Shown here: positions 12,170 to 23,413 of the stretch, one piece after another | Layout of the letters: each line of letters begins with the position of its first letter | Position numbering within the stretch: the first letter of the stretch is position 1 | Origin: Plantago major | Lineage: Eukaryota; Streptophyta; Magnoliopsida; Lamiales; Plantaginaceae | Direction: 5' to 3' | DNA: 64,000 bases | NCBI GenBank assembly: GCA_026545765.1 | Contig: CM048844.1 | Span: 23,072,237-23,136,236 of the forward strand | Translations under genes and position numbers: made by a program | Notes under the pieces: generated by a model | What the model was told of the DNA's origin: nothing | What the model saw: only the letters and a program-made list of their open reading frames with translations | Databases searched by the model: none

Positions 12170-13045
12170 ATATTGTTTAGTGTTTACACTATATTGTTTA
12201 GTTTATGAAAAAAAATCTCTAGTTTTTACATGATATTAAATTTACATTATATTATCTAGGTTTTACAATATATTGTCTAGTTTATGCGAGAAATTCTCTA
12301 GCTTTTACATTATATCTAGGAATTCTCTAGTTTTTACATTTTCACCTTCACCTTAAACTATCAAATTTACTAACTAGACATATTGTCTAGTTTTTAGTGT
12401 ATATTGTCTAGTTTTATTATCAAACATGAACATAATTATCTAATTTTTACACTATATTGTTTAGTTTAAGAGATGAATTCTCTAGTTTTTACATTATATT
12501 GTCTAGTTTATGAGAGGAATTTTATAGTTTTTGTATAAATGGTCAATGTTTTTTGTGTAAATTGTCAAGCTTGATTGGACTGGTAAACTTGAAACTTCTG
12601 ACTGTGGTGTTTTTCTGATGAAACATATGGAGCTGTTCCAAGGAACTCCTTTTCCTTGATATAAGAGACCTTTTGCTGATGATGATTTTAAGAGGGTGTA
12701 TTGAATGATTTGAAGAAGAATGGTCTGAAGAAACTAAAGCAATCGAAGAAAATTTAATGTTTTTGAACTGATGATGATATTGTCTAGTTTTGTAACTGAA
12801 TTGTTTAGTTCTGTAAGTGAATTGTCTAGTTTTATTACTTATCCAGAAATTTACTCAGTGAAACATAATTATCTATATTGTTTAGTTTTTAAACTATATT
12901 GTTTAGTTTATGAAAGGAATTCTCTAGTTTTTACATGATATTAAATTCGTCGTTATATTATACAGTTTTTTTACATTATATTGTCTAGTTTATACGAGAA
13001 ATTCTCTAGTTTTTACATTATATTGTCTAGGAATATGGTAACTTT
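12170..13045 (+). repeat. Degenerate array of TATTGTCTAGTTTTTAC-type repeats
   Basis: A short unit around TATTGTCTAGTTT(A/T) recurs many times with variable spacing, often alternating with GAATTCTCTAGTTTTTACA. The array is interrupted at about 12545-12790 by the Ulp1 fragment. Single copies also occur near both ends of the element (about 10866 and 13135), so the repeat belongs to the element and is not an independent satellite. Confidence 0.7.
12567..12659 (+). pseudogene. Ulp1/C48 cysteine-protease fragment
   Basis: A 30-codon open stretch reads LDWTGKLETSDCGVFLMKHM and then ELFQGTPFP before a stop. DCGVFLMKHMELF is the catalytic-cysteine block (DCGxF...E) of SUMO-protease-like Ulp1 C48 domains. 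The His and Asp parts of the triad are not present. Such domains are carried by Mutator-like elements, so this supports the identity of the surrounding element. Remnant only. Confidence 0.6.
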
Positions 13046-13271
13046 CTTTATTTATACTTAACCCGTTTTTAACGAATCCGGGTCAAAAGATCCGCGAAAA
13101 ACCATCAGAAACCAAGTCGAGAAAAAAAATATAATTGTCTAGTTTTAACATTTGAAGGGGACTTTCGGGACTCTTCTATATATACGGGTCTCTCGCAAGA
13201 CGGACTCATATATTAATCACGGCACTCACCAACGTTTCCCAAGAATTCATAGGCAGTAGTGTCTCTTTTTT

Positions 13272-15531
13272 TGTAACGCCCCGAAAATTACACTAATTTT
13301 TTTAAAACGACAAGGGCGTTAAATCAATAATGAAGGAACATCCTAAAAGCTTTAAGAAGATAAATTTCTAACAGTTGACTTGCGAAAGATACTATTTTTG
13401 AAAGCAGCGGTAAATAGACAAGTTTTTACAAGCTAAAAATTACAAAATCCCAGTTTAAATCCCAACTCTCACTTTAGTTGTTGAACGTCTACCCGACTCG
13501 GTCCTCCACTAAACTCCGGAATCTACAAGGAAGGAAAACAAAAGAGTGTGAGACAAAAATCTCATTGATGTTCGTGTGTGACAGTGACAATTAACATATC
13601 AATAGGAAAAACATATCAGAATCCGAAAATAATAACATATCATATAACGAAGCAATAACAATGCAATCAATCGTTCGTTGGTGCCGCTCCTTATAACCCC
13701 AATTCGAGTCCTTATCTCTCCACTCAATCAATCAATACCCGCCATGGTACGGGGTGGTACACTACTACCTCTAAGACCTCAGCGTCTCCTGCCTCGCGTC
13801 AAAGAGAAGTAAGCCAGAGCAACCCACAAACATATCGACAATCACCACTGCCCGAAAATGCAATGAGTATACCCTAACCGAAAACTTGGCCAAACAATCA
13901 ATCAATCGAAACAATATCATATAGTATAATATATCTTTATATTTGAGCGGAAGCGATGCCAAATCAATTTTGATGCAATGTTTGAAAAGAATGAGTAGGA
14001 ACTTTGATGCAATACATATACATATACAAGCAAGTACTTCCTTGGTTTTCGCAAGCGTTTTAAGAACACTCACTTTAAAAAGTAGTTTCTCGTCAAATCT
14101 CAAATTTATGGAGTTCCTGAGTAAGAAGGGTAGTGACCAGTAAGAAACCAATCTAAAACAAGCAGTTCACCCTTAACCCCCCCCCCCTCAAAACACAAAC
14201 ATTCACAACAAAAATCATATAAGGCCAATTAAGCACTCGAAGATATAAGAAAACCACACGTAGACAACCAGTAGAATATATAGTAGTCACCACATAGCTC
14301 AGAGACATGCTGTGAAAAACAAAATAAGTGGCACTAACCAATCAAAGTTGCAAATTTAATGGAGGGATGATTAGCAAAAACGTCATTATCTAAATAAACA
14401 TATTACACTCCAATTACTCATGTGATTACAATGAAAATACCATTGAAAGGCCATCACACAAAGTTTTATACGGAGCATGTGTTGTACATGAAACAGACTG
14501 ACAAGAACCAGCCAAATACTAATTACTCTAACAACAAACATGTACAGCCAGCACACACGAAATTAAACACAGCAAACACAAACCAATGACTGAAACGATG
14601 CAGGCAGTACAGAACGGAGAAGAATAGAGGCTACCAATCTAGTACAACTCACAGAAAAACCCAATCAACCACAGCAACTAGCACAATCCGACTGCAAGTG
14701 CAACGAAGGCAGACTGGAAACAAGTAAACCGACTGCAATGACTCAAACCGTACTGAAACGGGGAAGGACAGTCTGACGAACTCACAAGCAAAAATAAACA
14801 GAGCAGGTGCGGAAAAGAACAGAGCATACCAACGATCAGGAAAAGTAACAGAAAAAACAACTCGAATGGACAAGAACCATCACGAACCCATCCCAGACTC
14901 AATCAGAAGGAAGAAAATCACTTACTGAGGGCGAATCGAGACAAGCTAGATCACGAACGAGCGAATCAAAGCCCTCTTTCTATTCGCGATCCAAGCCCCA
15001 ATCCGATTTGATACTCACAGGACTACCTGACTTCGTTCGCAGCGAGAGGGAGAAGGAAGATCAGGTATGATGGTGTAATGAGCGGCTGTGGTGGTGGTGG
15101 GTTTCCGTCTAGGTCGTCAAGGGAGGTGACAACAGTTGAGGACGGCTTGGACGGTGGAGATAATGGTGATGATGAATTGATTGAGATCGATTTCAGCTGC
15201 AGATGGTGGCATACGGCGGCAGCCATGGTTGAGAAGGCTAGGTATAGGGATCGATTTGGGAAAAGCTGCAAGAAAGAAGGAAACGGAAGAGGAGAAAAAG
15301 ACGAAGAAGACGGAGTCCTGGAGAAGACGGAGACGTAAATTGATTTAAAACAAGCGAGGGGTACAATCGGAAGGATAAATGTCTAATCCCAAATTCAATT
15401 TGGACTCTAAACCAAACTATAATTAATTAGGTTATTCTCAATTAAACACTAAGAAAATTATTCACTACTAAATAAGGAACTAAAATTAAAAATAAAAATA
15501 AAACGATTTAATGAAAAGTCGGGGTTTTACA
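13272..15531. mobile_element. Solo LTR, about 2.26 kb, TG...CA with 5-bp duplication
   Basis: Starts TGTAACGCCCCGAAAATTAC, ends GTCGGGGTTTTACA, and is flanked by TTTTT on both sides (13267-13271 and 15532-15536). No gag or pol motifs inside, so it is read as a solo LTR, probably of a Ty3/gypsy-type element by its end sequence and length. A fossil. It lies inside the hAT-like frame and is therefore younger than it. Confidence 0.6.
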
Positions 15532-16211
15532 TTTTTAGTACCAATAAGGCAATAAGGGGTACGTGTATGTATGGATGCTGCGATGACAAGGGGTAAGATG
15601 TTGAAACAAAAGATTTGGCACTTATAGGTGATGTACCAAAATGAACAAGATGATTGTAGCATTTATGGCCTTGAACGAGGGCAGCAGTAACTATGTCGTT
15701 AATGCCTATAACCAACAGTGCGCTAGACTAAAAAAAAAAAATTTCAAGCCTGGCCAGCACCGGGCTCGGACTGGTGCCCAAGTTACAGGCCAGGTCCGGG
15801 ACATGGCCAGGCTTGGGCCTGCAAAAATATGGTCGGGCATGGACCGGGCCTCCATAAGCCATGCCCCCATTGCCATCCCTAATTAGTAGTTGTGGGAGTT
15901 ATAAAATTATATATATTTTTTCTCAAATACTCTCTTCATTCTAAAAATTTCTTTCTATTTTGACTTTAATCGATCAATTGTGTTCGACTTTGATCGCGTA
16001 TTACTCTTAAACTATAATAGTAAATAATTTAATAAAATCTTTTATTCAAAATTTAATTCTTAAATTTTAATGATATAATTTTATTAAATTAATTAAATTT
16101 TAATTATATGATTTTATTAAATTATTTACTATTACGATTTAAGAGTAATTTATGATTAAAATCAAATATAGTTGATTTTTTTTTTTTGGTACAACAGAGA
16201 AAACAAAAAAA

Positions 16212-19200
16212 CTAACTAGCTTCTATAGCTAACACACGTTGAATTTCAGCAGGCGGAAGGACCCAGAATTCATCCGTAGTAGCAGCTCCATAGCTCATCT
16301 TGGCTAACTTGTCAGTGCAATCGTTGCACTTCCTGTCAATCTTCCGAATCTGGACGGTCCATGGCATATGCATAAGACGCTTGCAGTCTTGAATAACACT
16401 CCTAAGCTGCTCATTCTCCGTTGTAAGTTCCTCCATCAAAAGACCAAACACCACAGCTGAATCTATTTCCACGGCCAGCTTATGAATTCTACGTTCCCAA
16501 GCATGATCAAGTCCAATGCGAAGGGAAAATGCTTCAGCTTCGTCCGCACTGCAGAAAGGAATGGGTTTCAAAAATCCCCAGTTCCATCCACCGAACTCAT
16601 CTCGACAAACACCTCCAGCCACCGAACATCGAGAAGTCAAATTTGTACCACCATCCGTGTTCAATTTCAACCAACCACTACTGGGTTTCTCCCAACCGAT
16701 TGAAGCAGAAACCTGTTTTCCTCTGTCAAATGCCGCCTTGAGATGCGAGACCAAAAGATGAATCCTGAAAAGAACATTATTAATAGTAGAGGCGGAATTC
16801 TGAAAGATGAGGTTATTGCGAGTTTTCCAAAGTTCCCAAATGGTTGCAACAAACAGAACATTGTTGACGACATACTCTCCATTAACGGCGTTCCGTGGGA
16901 AACCTTCCGTCACACCCTGTTTCAACCAGTTACCACACGACATACGCCACAAAGGAGGCAGAGTATTAGATTGGCAAATATGTTTCCAGATAATATCAGC
17001 AAAATGACAATCCCGGAGGATATGGATTGTATCTTCCTCCTGGAGCTTGCACAACTCACAGATTCCGGTGCTTGTGATGTTCCGCACCCGACGGAGATGA
17101 TTAGTTGCGAGTTTATCTTGCACACACAACCAAATGAAGAACTTCAGCTTATTGGGAATTTTGGCCTTCCAAAGCCATTTCCAGTTCCTGTGTTGCGTGG
17201 CCTCACCATTGGCCAATCGATAAAACTCATGGTACGCGGATTTAGGACTAAAATTTCCCGAGGCCTCCAAATTCCACATAATTCTGTCCTCTTCTAGAGA
17301 TAAGAACAGGTTGCTGTTCATTAGAAGTTGCTTCGTCGCGGCTGGTATAGGAGTAATAATCTTATCAAAATCCCATCCTGCTTCATTATCAAACACATCC
17401 GCAATACACAGGTTCCTATCTTCCGGTAGAATAGGTGTGTTCAAAGTGAATAAGGCATCATTCTTGTTCCATCTATCGAACCAGAGGGAGACTTTTCTTC
17501 CATTGCCAATCCGCCAAAAAGTCTGATGACTAGTCTGTTGTGTGGCCCTCACGATTCCTTTCCAGAAAGGCGAATCAGTCTGCTTACATTGATAATCCAG
17601 GATCGAGGTCCCCTTAAGATACTTACCGTCACACATATCAATCCACAAAGCATGGTCTTTCTGCAGAATTTTCCATCCCGAGCTTAGCAAGAAGGGCATC
17701 ATTAGTAATCTTGGTCTCTCTAAGTCCCAAACCACCATGGTGTTTTTGTTTGGTGACTTTTTTCCACCCAACTAGATGCAATTTTCGTTTCTCAGGAGTA
17801 GAAGGCCAAAGGAAATTTCGGCTGAGTCTATCCAGCTAGTTACAAACTGCCTTCGGCAAAGGAGCGGTGCTCATTATGTGGATTGGCATAGCCTCCATGA
17901 CCGACTGAATAAGAGTTTCTCTCCCAACAATAGAAAGTAATTTTCCCTTCCAACCCGCAAGACAAGCAGGTCTATAAGTTCCCGGAAACCAGTAGCGAAT
18001 AAGCGACCATGAGAAAGGTAGACCCCCAGGTACTTCCCAAGGTTCATTGTTTGTGCAAATCCAAGAACACTACATATTTCACGTTTTAGTCTATTGCCTC
18101 CTTGATTTGAGAAGAAGACTTTGGACTTAGGGGAACTTAACTTCAGGCCTGACGCTTCACATAAACTAGTCAGGACCTTTTTGATGACCATAGCATTCTT
18201 CTTCGTAGCTTTCCCCATTAGAATTAAGTCGTTAGCAAAGAAGAGGTGAGAAAGAGCCGGACCCACCCTTCCTAGCCTGATCGGTACCCACTGCTTGCCT
18301 TCAATTTTTTCGTGAATAAGATAAGCCAGCCTCTCGATGCATAGAACAAAGAGGTAAGGGGAGAGGGGGTCCCCTTGCCTCAAGCCTCGTGAATGAGTGA
18401 TTGGTTCCAGCGGCTCACCATTCCAAAGCAGCTTAGTAGTGGCGTTGCGAACGCAAAACATAATCAGAGAGATGGTGTTACTTGGCAGGCCAAAGAAACG
18501 AAGGGTTTCTTCCAGAAACGACCAGCTTATGCAATCATAAGCCTTCTCAAGATCCAATTTCATCACCATATTGCCAAATTTATTCTTCTTTTGCTTCCGG
18601 AGAGTATGGAGCAGCTCTTGGATGGCAATAATATTATCGTGTGTGCCTCGACCAGAAATGAAGCTCGATCGGGCCAATCAAGGACGGCATCAAGTTTTTG
18701 AGTCTCATAGTAATGCATTTAGTGACGAACTTGTACAAGACGTTGCACAAGGCTATTGGTCTAAATTTCGAGATCAAGGTCGGGTTCTTCTCCTTCGGGA
18801 TCAAGCAAATAAAGGCCTCGCACACCTTTGGATCTAAAGTACCAAGATTTATAGCGTGGTCCAAAAATTTCCAAACCGAATCACCGACAATATCCCAACT
18901 CCGTTGATAGAAACCTACTTGGAGGCCATCCGGTCCAGGTGACTTATTTGGATGGTTAGCCCACACGATGGCTTTAGCCTCAGCCTTGGACATTGAGCTC
19001 GTTAGTTTGGCACTTTCTTCATCCGAGATACGTTGCTGGAACGGGCTGATTGGAAGAGTCTGCCGAGCACGCATAGCTTCTTCGTCGGGATTAAAAAGTT
19101 TCCTATAGAACTCTCGAGCATGATCTTTCAGAATCTGTTCATCCATTATCCATTCGCCATCAATATGTAAGGTTTCAATTCGGTTTCGTCTTCTTCTAGC

Positions 19201-20293
19201 CATCGTACTTACATGGAAATATTTGGTATTCCTCTCTCCATCTACTAGCCATTGCACACGGGATTTTTGGAGCCATAAGGTTTCCTCTTGCTTGAGAACC
19301 ATGTTATAGTCATCAATGAGTTTTGATTCCAGATTTGAGAGAAAGAAGCTCTCTCTCTCTCTGCAAGATATTTTTGTATACCTTCAATACGAGCCAACAG
19401 TAGTCTCTTCCTTCTAAAAATGTTTCCAAACTCCTTTTTGTTCCAAGGAATAAATTGTTTCAGGATTTCCTCTATGCTTGAGAGAATGTTGCTACTTGCA
19501 CCCCAAGCATTTGCAATCATATTTAGGCAGTCTGAATGAGTGAACCACGCATACTCGAAACGGAAGGGTTTTTCGAAGGGGGGCCCACGAAGCCAGTACA
19601 ATTCGTGAGAATGGGGTGGTGGTCGGAGTGGGTCCGGGGGAGGTGGTGTACGGTAGCATCGGGGAAAAGAGTGCACCAATCAGCGTTCGCAACGGCCCTG
19701 TCGATCCGTTCACGGATCTTAACTCCACTGTCTCTTTTTTTGACCCAAGTGTAAGACGGTCCCTTAAATCCGAGGTCCATCAATCCACAGTTAGCTAAAC
19801 AGTTATTAAATGAAAGACACCGCGAAAAAGAAGCCATCCTACCTCCTCTTTTCTCGTGAGAATATTGCAGCTCATTGAAGTCGGCCGAAACAAGCCACGG
19901 GAGAGAGTTGGCTTGGGCGATTTGCTCCAGTTTATTGAAGAGGCGAGTTTTGCAAGGATTGTGGGGCTTTGCATAGATTCCCGAGAGCAGCCAGCTATTG
20001 GTTTTGCGAGGGCCAATGATCGCGTGGATTCCCTGATCGTCCACATCAATAAACTCAACATCGATATCCTCGGCATGCCACAACATCCATATTCCGCCGT
20101 CCATACCATTAGTAAGGGCTAGATGATAACCAGAAAAGTTTAGTCTAGCCGCAACTCGAAGAGCTTCCTGTTGGGACACCCTTGTCTCCAAAAGGACCAC
20201 AATATCAGGTCTAAACATACGGACCAATTCACGAAAAGAGTTACGAAAGCGTTCATTCCCCGCCCCTTGGCAATTCCAAGTAACAACCTTCAT
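16212..20293 (-). pseudogene. LINE ORF2: endonuclease, reverse transcriptase, zf-RVT and RNase H
   Basis: Starts MKVVTWNCQGAG at 20293. The AP-like endonuclease shows its Asn, Glu (LLETRV), SADFNE and SDHH motifs. The reverse transcriptase spans about 19300-17880, with NKSPGPDGLQVGFYQ, FRPIALCNVLYK, MKLDLEKAYDCISW and LRQGDPLSPYLFVLC. Its catalytic box reads FANDLILMG where FADD is expected, so an active-site Asp is lost. Next come a zf-RVT domain (WLWKAKIPNKLKFFIW, CELCKLQEEDTIHIL) and a plant-L1 RNase H (LNTDGG, AEAFSLRIGLDHAW). The reading frame shifts at least twice between 19680 and 18640 and there is a stop gap near 17800. Dead copy. Confidence 0.88.
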
Positions 20294-20339
20294 TGGATGA
20301 GAATAGAGATTATGCAACTAGACGGGATCATCAACAAGG

Positions 20340-22092
20340 ATTCCCATCGACCATAGTATCATCTGCGACAGTAGTCGCGCTAGCAGTCTCTTTTACCTTT
20401 CCGTTTCCAGATTCGTCAGATAGAACTCCTTCCTGAAAGCTACCAGACCCTCCGGGTCGATTCCGTAAAAGTTCCTCACTAGGATTTGCCAAAACAATGG
20501 ATTGATGAGAATTTCCTGAACCACTAGGTCTTCCGGGTCGATTTGTGATATCAAATAAAGGAGATTCATGTGGATGGTCTGAATTTCGAACTCCAGTTGT
20601 TCGTCCTCCTCGAGATGAGGTCCCACCCCTTCCATAAAATCCAGTACCTCGTCCTTCGCTTCCATTACCGCGTGCTCCTCCTCCTCCAGAATTTCTTCCC
20701 CCCCCCCCCCTCGAGTGCTTCCAAAGGTTCGTTGTTCATGTTCAGAGGTGTGTTCGACTTGGCTGTGCTCTAGAGACTCTTCTGAAGTATCCTGTAAACT
20801 AGCGAAAGAATTGTTGCTAGCAACTAGGGGTTCCTTCTGTTTATACCCAAAAATAGGATTTCCAATATTCTCTTCCCTAACATTTACTTCGAGAGTTCTT
20901 CTTCACTTAGGATATTACCAATTGTGTTCTCATTGGTTGGGGCAGGCGTATTACGTCGAAGAATTCTTATTGGTCCAGCCTGGTTAACTCCATTATTTGA
21001 ACCCATATTGAATTTCGCTCCTTCCAGCGTACCTGTTGGAATCTGTGGATTCCCTTGGATCAAAGTCGACCGTCCTGAGCCACTTCCACCTCGATCATTA
21101 CCTCGATTTCTATATTTACCAACGACAGGGGCTCGCGGCTGGTATCCTGTCGACGACGGTTTCTTCTTACGAGCCACTTGTATCCATTCCCCATACTCTT
21201 TATTAATTGCTTTATCCACGATCCAGCTCACGGATTTCGGTATATTCGGCCCTGGCTCAGCCGTCTCCGGGGTATCCATCGGAGTTTCAGTATTTGGAGG
21301 TGTCGTGACATCAGTTGGGGAAACTTTGGTAATACATTCCTTTGCAATATGACCGACCCTCCCGCAATCAAAAACAGAGTGAAGGCAGGTTCTCATATGA
21401 AATCTTGTAGATGTTACACCTTTCATGACTGATCCAAAGGTTTATCGGTATTGATCGGATCTGAACGCGAACCCGATTGCATTACAAGAGTTGCTATCAA
21501 TTTTAATCGGATCACCCAGACTCGCAGCAATAGCTTGGACAACCGAGGGTCTGAGGAATTCCAGTGGTAAATTGGCAATCCTCACCCAAGTCACCACCGA
21601 ATTCAAGGTGTCCGAGTCGGCTCGAAAATTTGGGTACCATTTTCGAAGAGACAGAAAACTGCCCGCAAGAGGCCAGGGGCCTTCCGTTAAAATCCAGTCT
21701 CTTTTATCAAGCCCCATTCCTTTGAGGCAACAACAGTTAAATCCCAGATCTACTAGATCAAACTCCATAGTCAGTTTCCACATGATTGCTAGCTTGTTGA
21801 ATAGGGCAGGGTAGTTCCATGGTCTGCCTAAAATCTTGATAATAATGGCATCTTCCCATTGTTCCTTCATAATCGTAAGGAGTTCAGTAGCAAAGGAGAC
21901 TTGTTTATACGGAGCCCCTTCCGTTGCTTCTTGAACCATGATGAATTTGCTCTCATCAAAGGTGGTCTTAGAATCGACTCTAATGTCTTCCTTGGCAGAT
22001 CTCACCGATTCAGTGTAAGTCTTAGGTGTCTCATCATAAGTTTTATCCCAGAAAGTTTCGTCTTCCATAGTTGAATCATTAACAGCAGCCAT
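20340..22092 (-). pseudogene. LINE ORF1 (DUF4283-type domain plus CCHC zinc knuckle)
   Basis: RNA-binding protein of the LINE ribonucleoprotein. The ATG at 22092 opens MAAVNDSTMEDETFW. The DUF4283-like part follows, with IIIKILGRPWNYPALFNKL, the LNCC-type FNCCCLKGMG and WVRIANLPLEF. The next stretch has the knuckle DCGRVGHIAKEC, in which the first zinc-binding Cys is replaced (VFDC where CxxC is expected). A TAA stop splits the frame near 21442-21444, and the Pro/Gly/Ser-rich tail continues to about 20340 after a further frame change. Non-functional. Confidence 0.8.
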
Positions 22093-22279
22093 TGTCGGGT
22101 CCTTCGTTGAAGGACTACGTATCCGTTTACGAGTTCTGGAGTCCAGATCTAGCTCCTTAAAGGAGGTAGACCAGGACGGCGGTGGGTGAACGGCGGTGAA
22201 TGCGGCGTAGTAGGGTTTATAGTTGATCAATTAAAGTGAAAATGGAAATAATTTTTTTTTTGGAAGGAAGGGATTAGTA

Positions 22280-22577
22280 AAGAAAAGAAAGTACATAACT
22301 CTAAGACGTGGTCGTACCGATCTCATTGCAGTGCGACAAGGTCATGTTCTTGCCGCATATCTATCTGCTGGGTTGAATGCCCAACGGATATATGTGGGCC
22401 AGCACTGCTGGCCATATTTTTTTTAACTTTTTTTTTCTTAGTTTCTTTAATTTGTATTAAATAATTTAAATAATAACAAAATAAAAATATTATACCGATG
22501 GTCTAGTATTTAGGCTTGTGACTTACTAATATGCTTTAATCATGTTTTAATTGTGTTTAAAGTCTAGTAAGTGTTTG
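22280..22577. other. Unassigned DNA between the MITE and SPH unit B
   Basis: Contains a short perfect palindrome GGCCAGCACTGCTGGCC (22393-22409). A stretch at about 22528-22575 (CTTTAATCATGTTTTAATTG) matches 30790-30840 inside the 26.7-31.0-kb solo LTR, so it is probably a small LTR-family remnant. No gene. Confidence 0.45.
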
Positions 22578-22933
22578 GGTTTAATGATTCAACCACTAAT
22601 CTATCGAGATTCGATTCTTTAATATCTTATTTTTTCTCGTACATTTTGTCTTCAACCGTGCATACGCCGAAAAATTTACGTGTTGATGATTATTTATAAG
22701 ACACGCACAAATGATAAATTTCAAAAAATAAATGTGCACCTTATTAGGTTATGTACCTTGCAAGCATTTATCTGTAAGTCCAGTCAATTTTATTTTCAGT
22801 CCAAATAAGTTGTTGATCTGCATCATTCTTCAATCAATGTGATAATAGTTTTGATGCCTTGTAAATAATTAGACTGATTACAATTTCTAACTATTAATTA
22901 CTTGTCCCAAAATATACTTTGGATAATTTTTAA

Positions 22934-23193
22934 TACTCCCACCGTCCCAAAGAACTTAATACGTTAAGGTTAACGTGTAATTTAGGGTGACAAGTTATAG
23001 TAATGGTCAAAAAATATAGAAAGTAGAAAAAAGGGTACTTTTGGTAATAAATGTGTAATTCGTGTTTAAATTTGAGATTGTTTATTATTTGTTGGATGTG
23101 AGAAAAACTTCATTTTTGTAGTGATGTACTATGAAGTTACGTGGGACAATTAAAAGTGGCAAATACATGAAGTTTTGTCGGGCGGGGGGAGTA
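22934..23193. mobile_element. Stowaway-like MITE in the 3' flank of SPH-B
   Basis: Ends TACTCCCACCGTCCCAAAG and GTCGGGCGGGGGGAGTA. It is collinear with the MITE at 7546-7790, including the internal AAAGTGGCAAATACATGAAG, and both sit at the same distance downstream of an SPH gene. Confidence 0.75.
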
Positions 23194-23413
23194 GTAAAAA
23201 AAATAAAAAGATCAATCAAGCTTGATTACACAGGAAACCCCATTTATTTTTGTTAATCAAAACATAACCGAGACAAGTTTTCATAATCATTCGTAAACAC
23301 AGCCTAATTACCAAATCGTAACAAATCTCATTGCAATTGATTATTTCGGATGAACGACATATCCCATTTCCAAATTTTAATCGCTAAAATAAACCAAGAA
23401 CTTCAACTACAAA

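Larger units (their letters stand above)
10829..13176. mobile_element. Pack-MULE-like element carrying captured VDAC exons and an Ulp1 fragment
   Basis: Bounded by inverted ends: left GAGAGTCCAAAAAGTCCCCTT and right AAGGGGACTTTCGGGACTCT (the reverse complement, differing at a few places). Inside lie a leader-like region (about 11000-11480), two exons of a mitochondrial porin gene with their intron, an Ulp1 cysteine-protease fragment and a degenerate repeat array. Capture of unrelated host gene pieces with introns between inverted ends is the signature of Pack-MULEs, and Ulp1 domains are known in the Kaonashi (KI-MULE) group. A clear 9-bp target duplication was not found, so the outer ends may be longer than given. 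Confidence 0.6.
10305..15881. mobile_element. hAT-like non-autonomous element, split by two later insertions
   Basis: The two ends are GC-rich inverted sequences unlike the AT-rich surroundings: left TTGGCAATTTGGCTCGCCCA with repeated GGCCCG, right GGGCCTCCATAAGCC and GCCCCCATTGCCATCCCTA. Ends of the form TAGGGATGGCAAT are known for plant hAT elements. The interior is occupied by a Mutator-like element (about 10829-13176) and a solo LTR (13272-15531); without them the host element is about 1 kb. The left boundary and the 8-bp target duplication are not certain. Confidence 0.5.
16177..22217 (-). mobile_element. L1-clade plant LINE, essentially full length (about 6.0 kb), inactive
   Basis: Non-LTR retrotransposon on the minus strand. 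It is flanked by a perfect 10-bp target duplication TATAGTTGAT (16167-16176 and 22218-22227), with a poly(A) tail seen as T at 16177-16187. The 5' leader is about 125 bases, followed by ORF1 and ORF2 in the usual order (see the two entries). Both ends are preserved, so insertion was complete, but ORF1 has an in-frame stop and ORF2 changes frame more than once. The target was the Stowaway MITE at 15928-22279. Confidence 0.92.
15928..22279. mobile_element. Stowaway-like MITE split by a LINE insertion
   Basis: Left arm 15928-16176 starts TACTCTCTTCATTCT and contains TTGACTTTAATCGATCAATT. The right arm (22218-22279) continues with its inverted partner: GATCAATTAAAGTGAAAATGG and ending GGAAGGAAGGGATTAGTA. 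Without the LINE the MITE is about 310 bp. The palindromic centre (TAAATAATTTAATAAAAT) resembles the MITE at 28625-28885. Confidence 0.75.

Noticed and set aside
13272-15531. DNA transposon call based on the inverted ends TGTAACGCCCCGA / TCGGGGTTTTACA
   Set aside because: TG...CA ends with a 5-bp duplication fit an LTR better; no transposase and no longer inverted match.
16482-17297. Plus-strand open frames of up to 184 residues
   Set aside because: Antisense shadows of the LINE ORF2.
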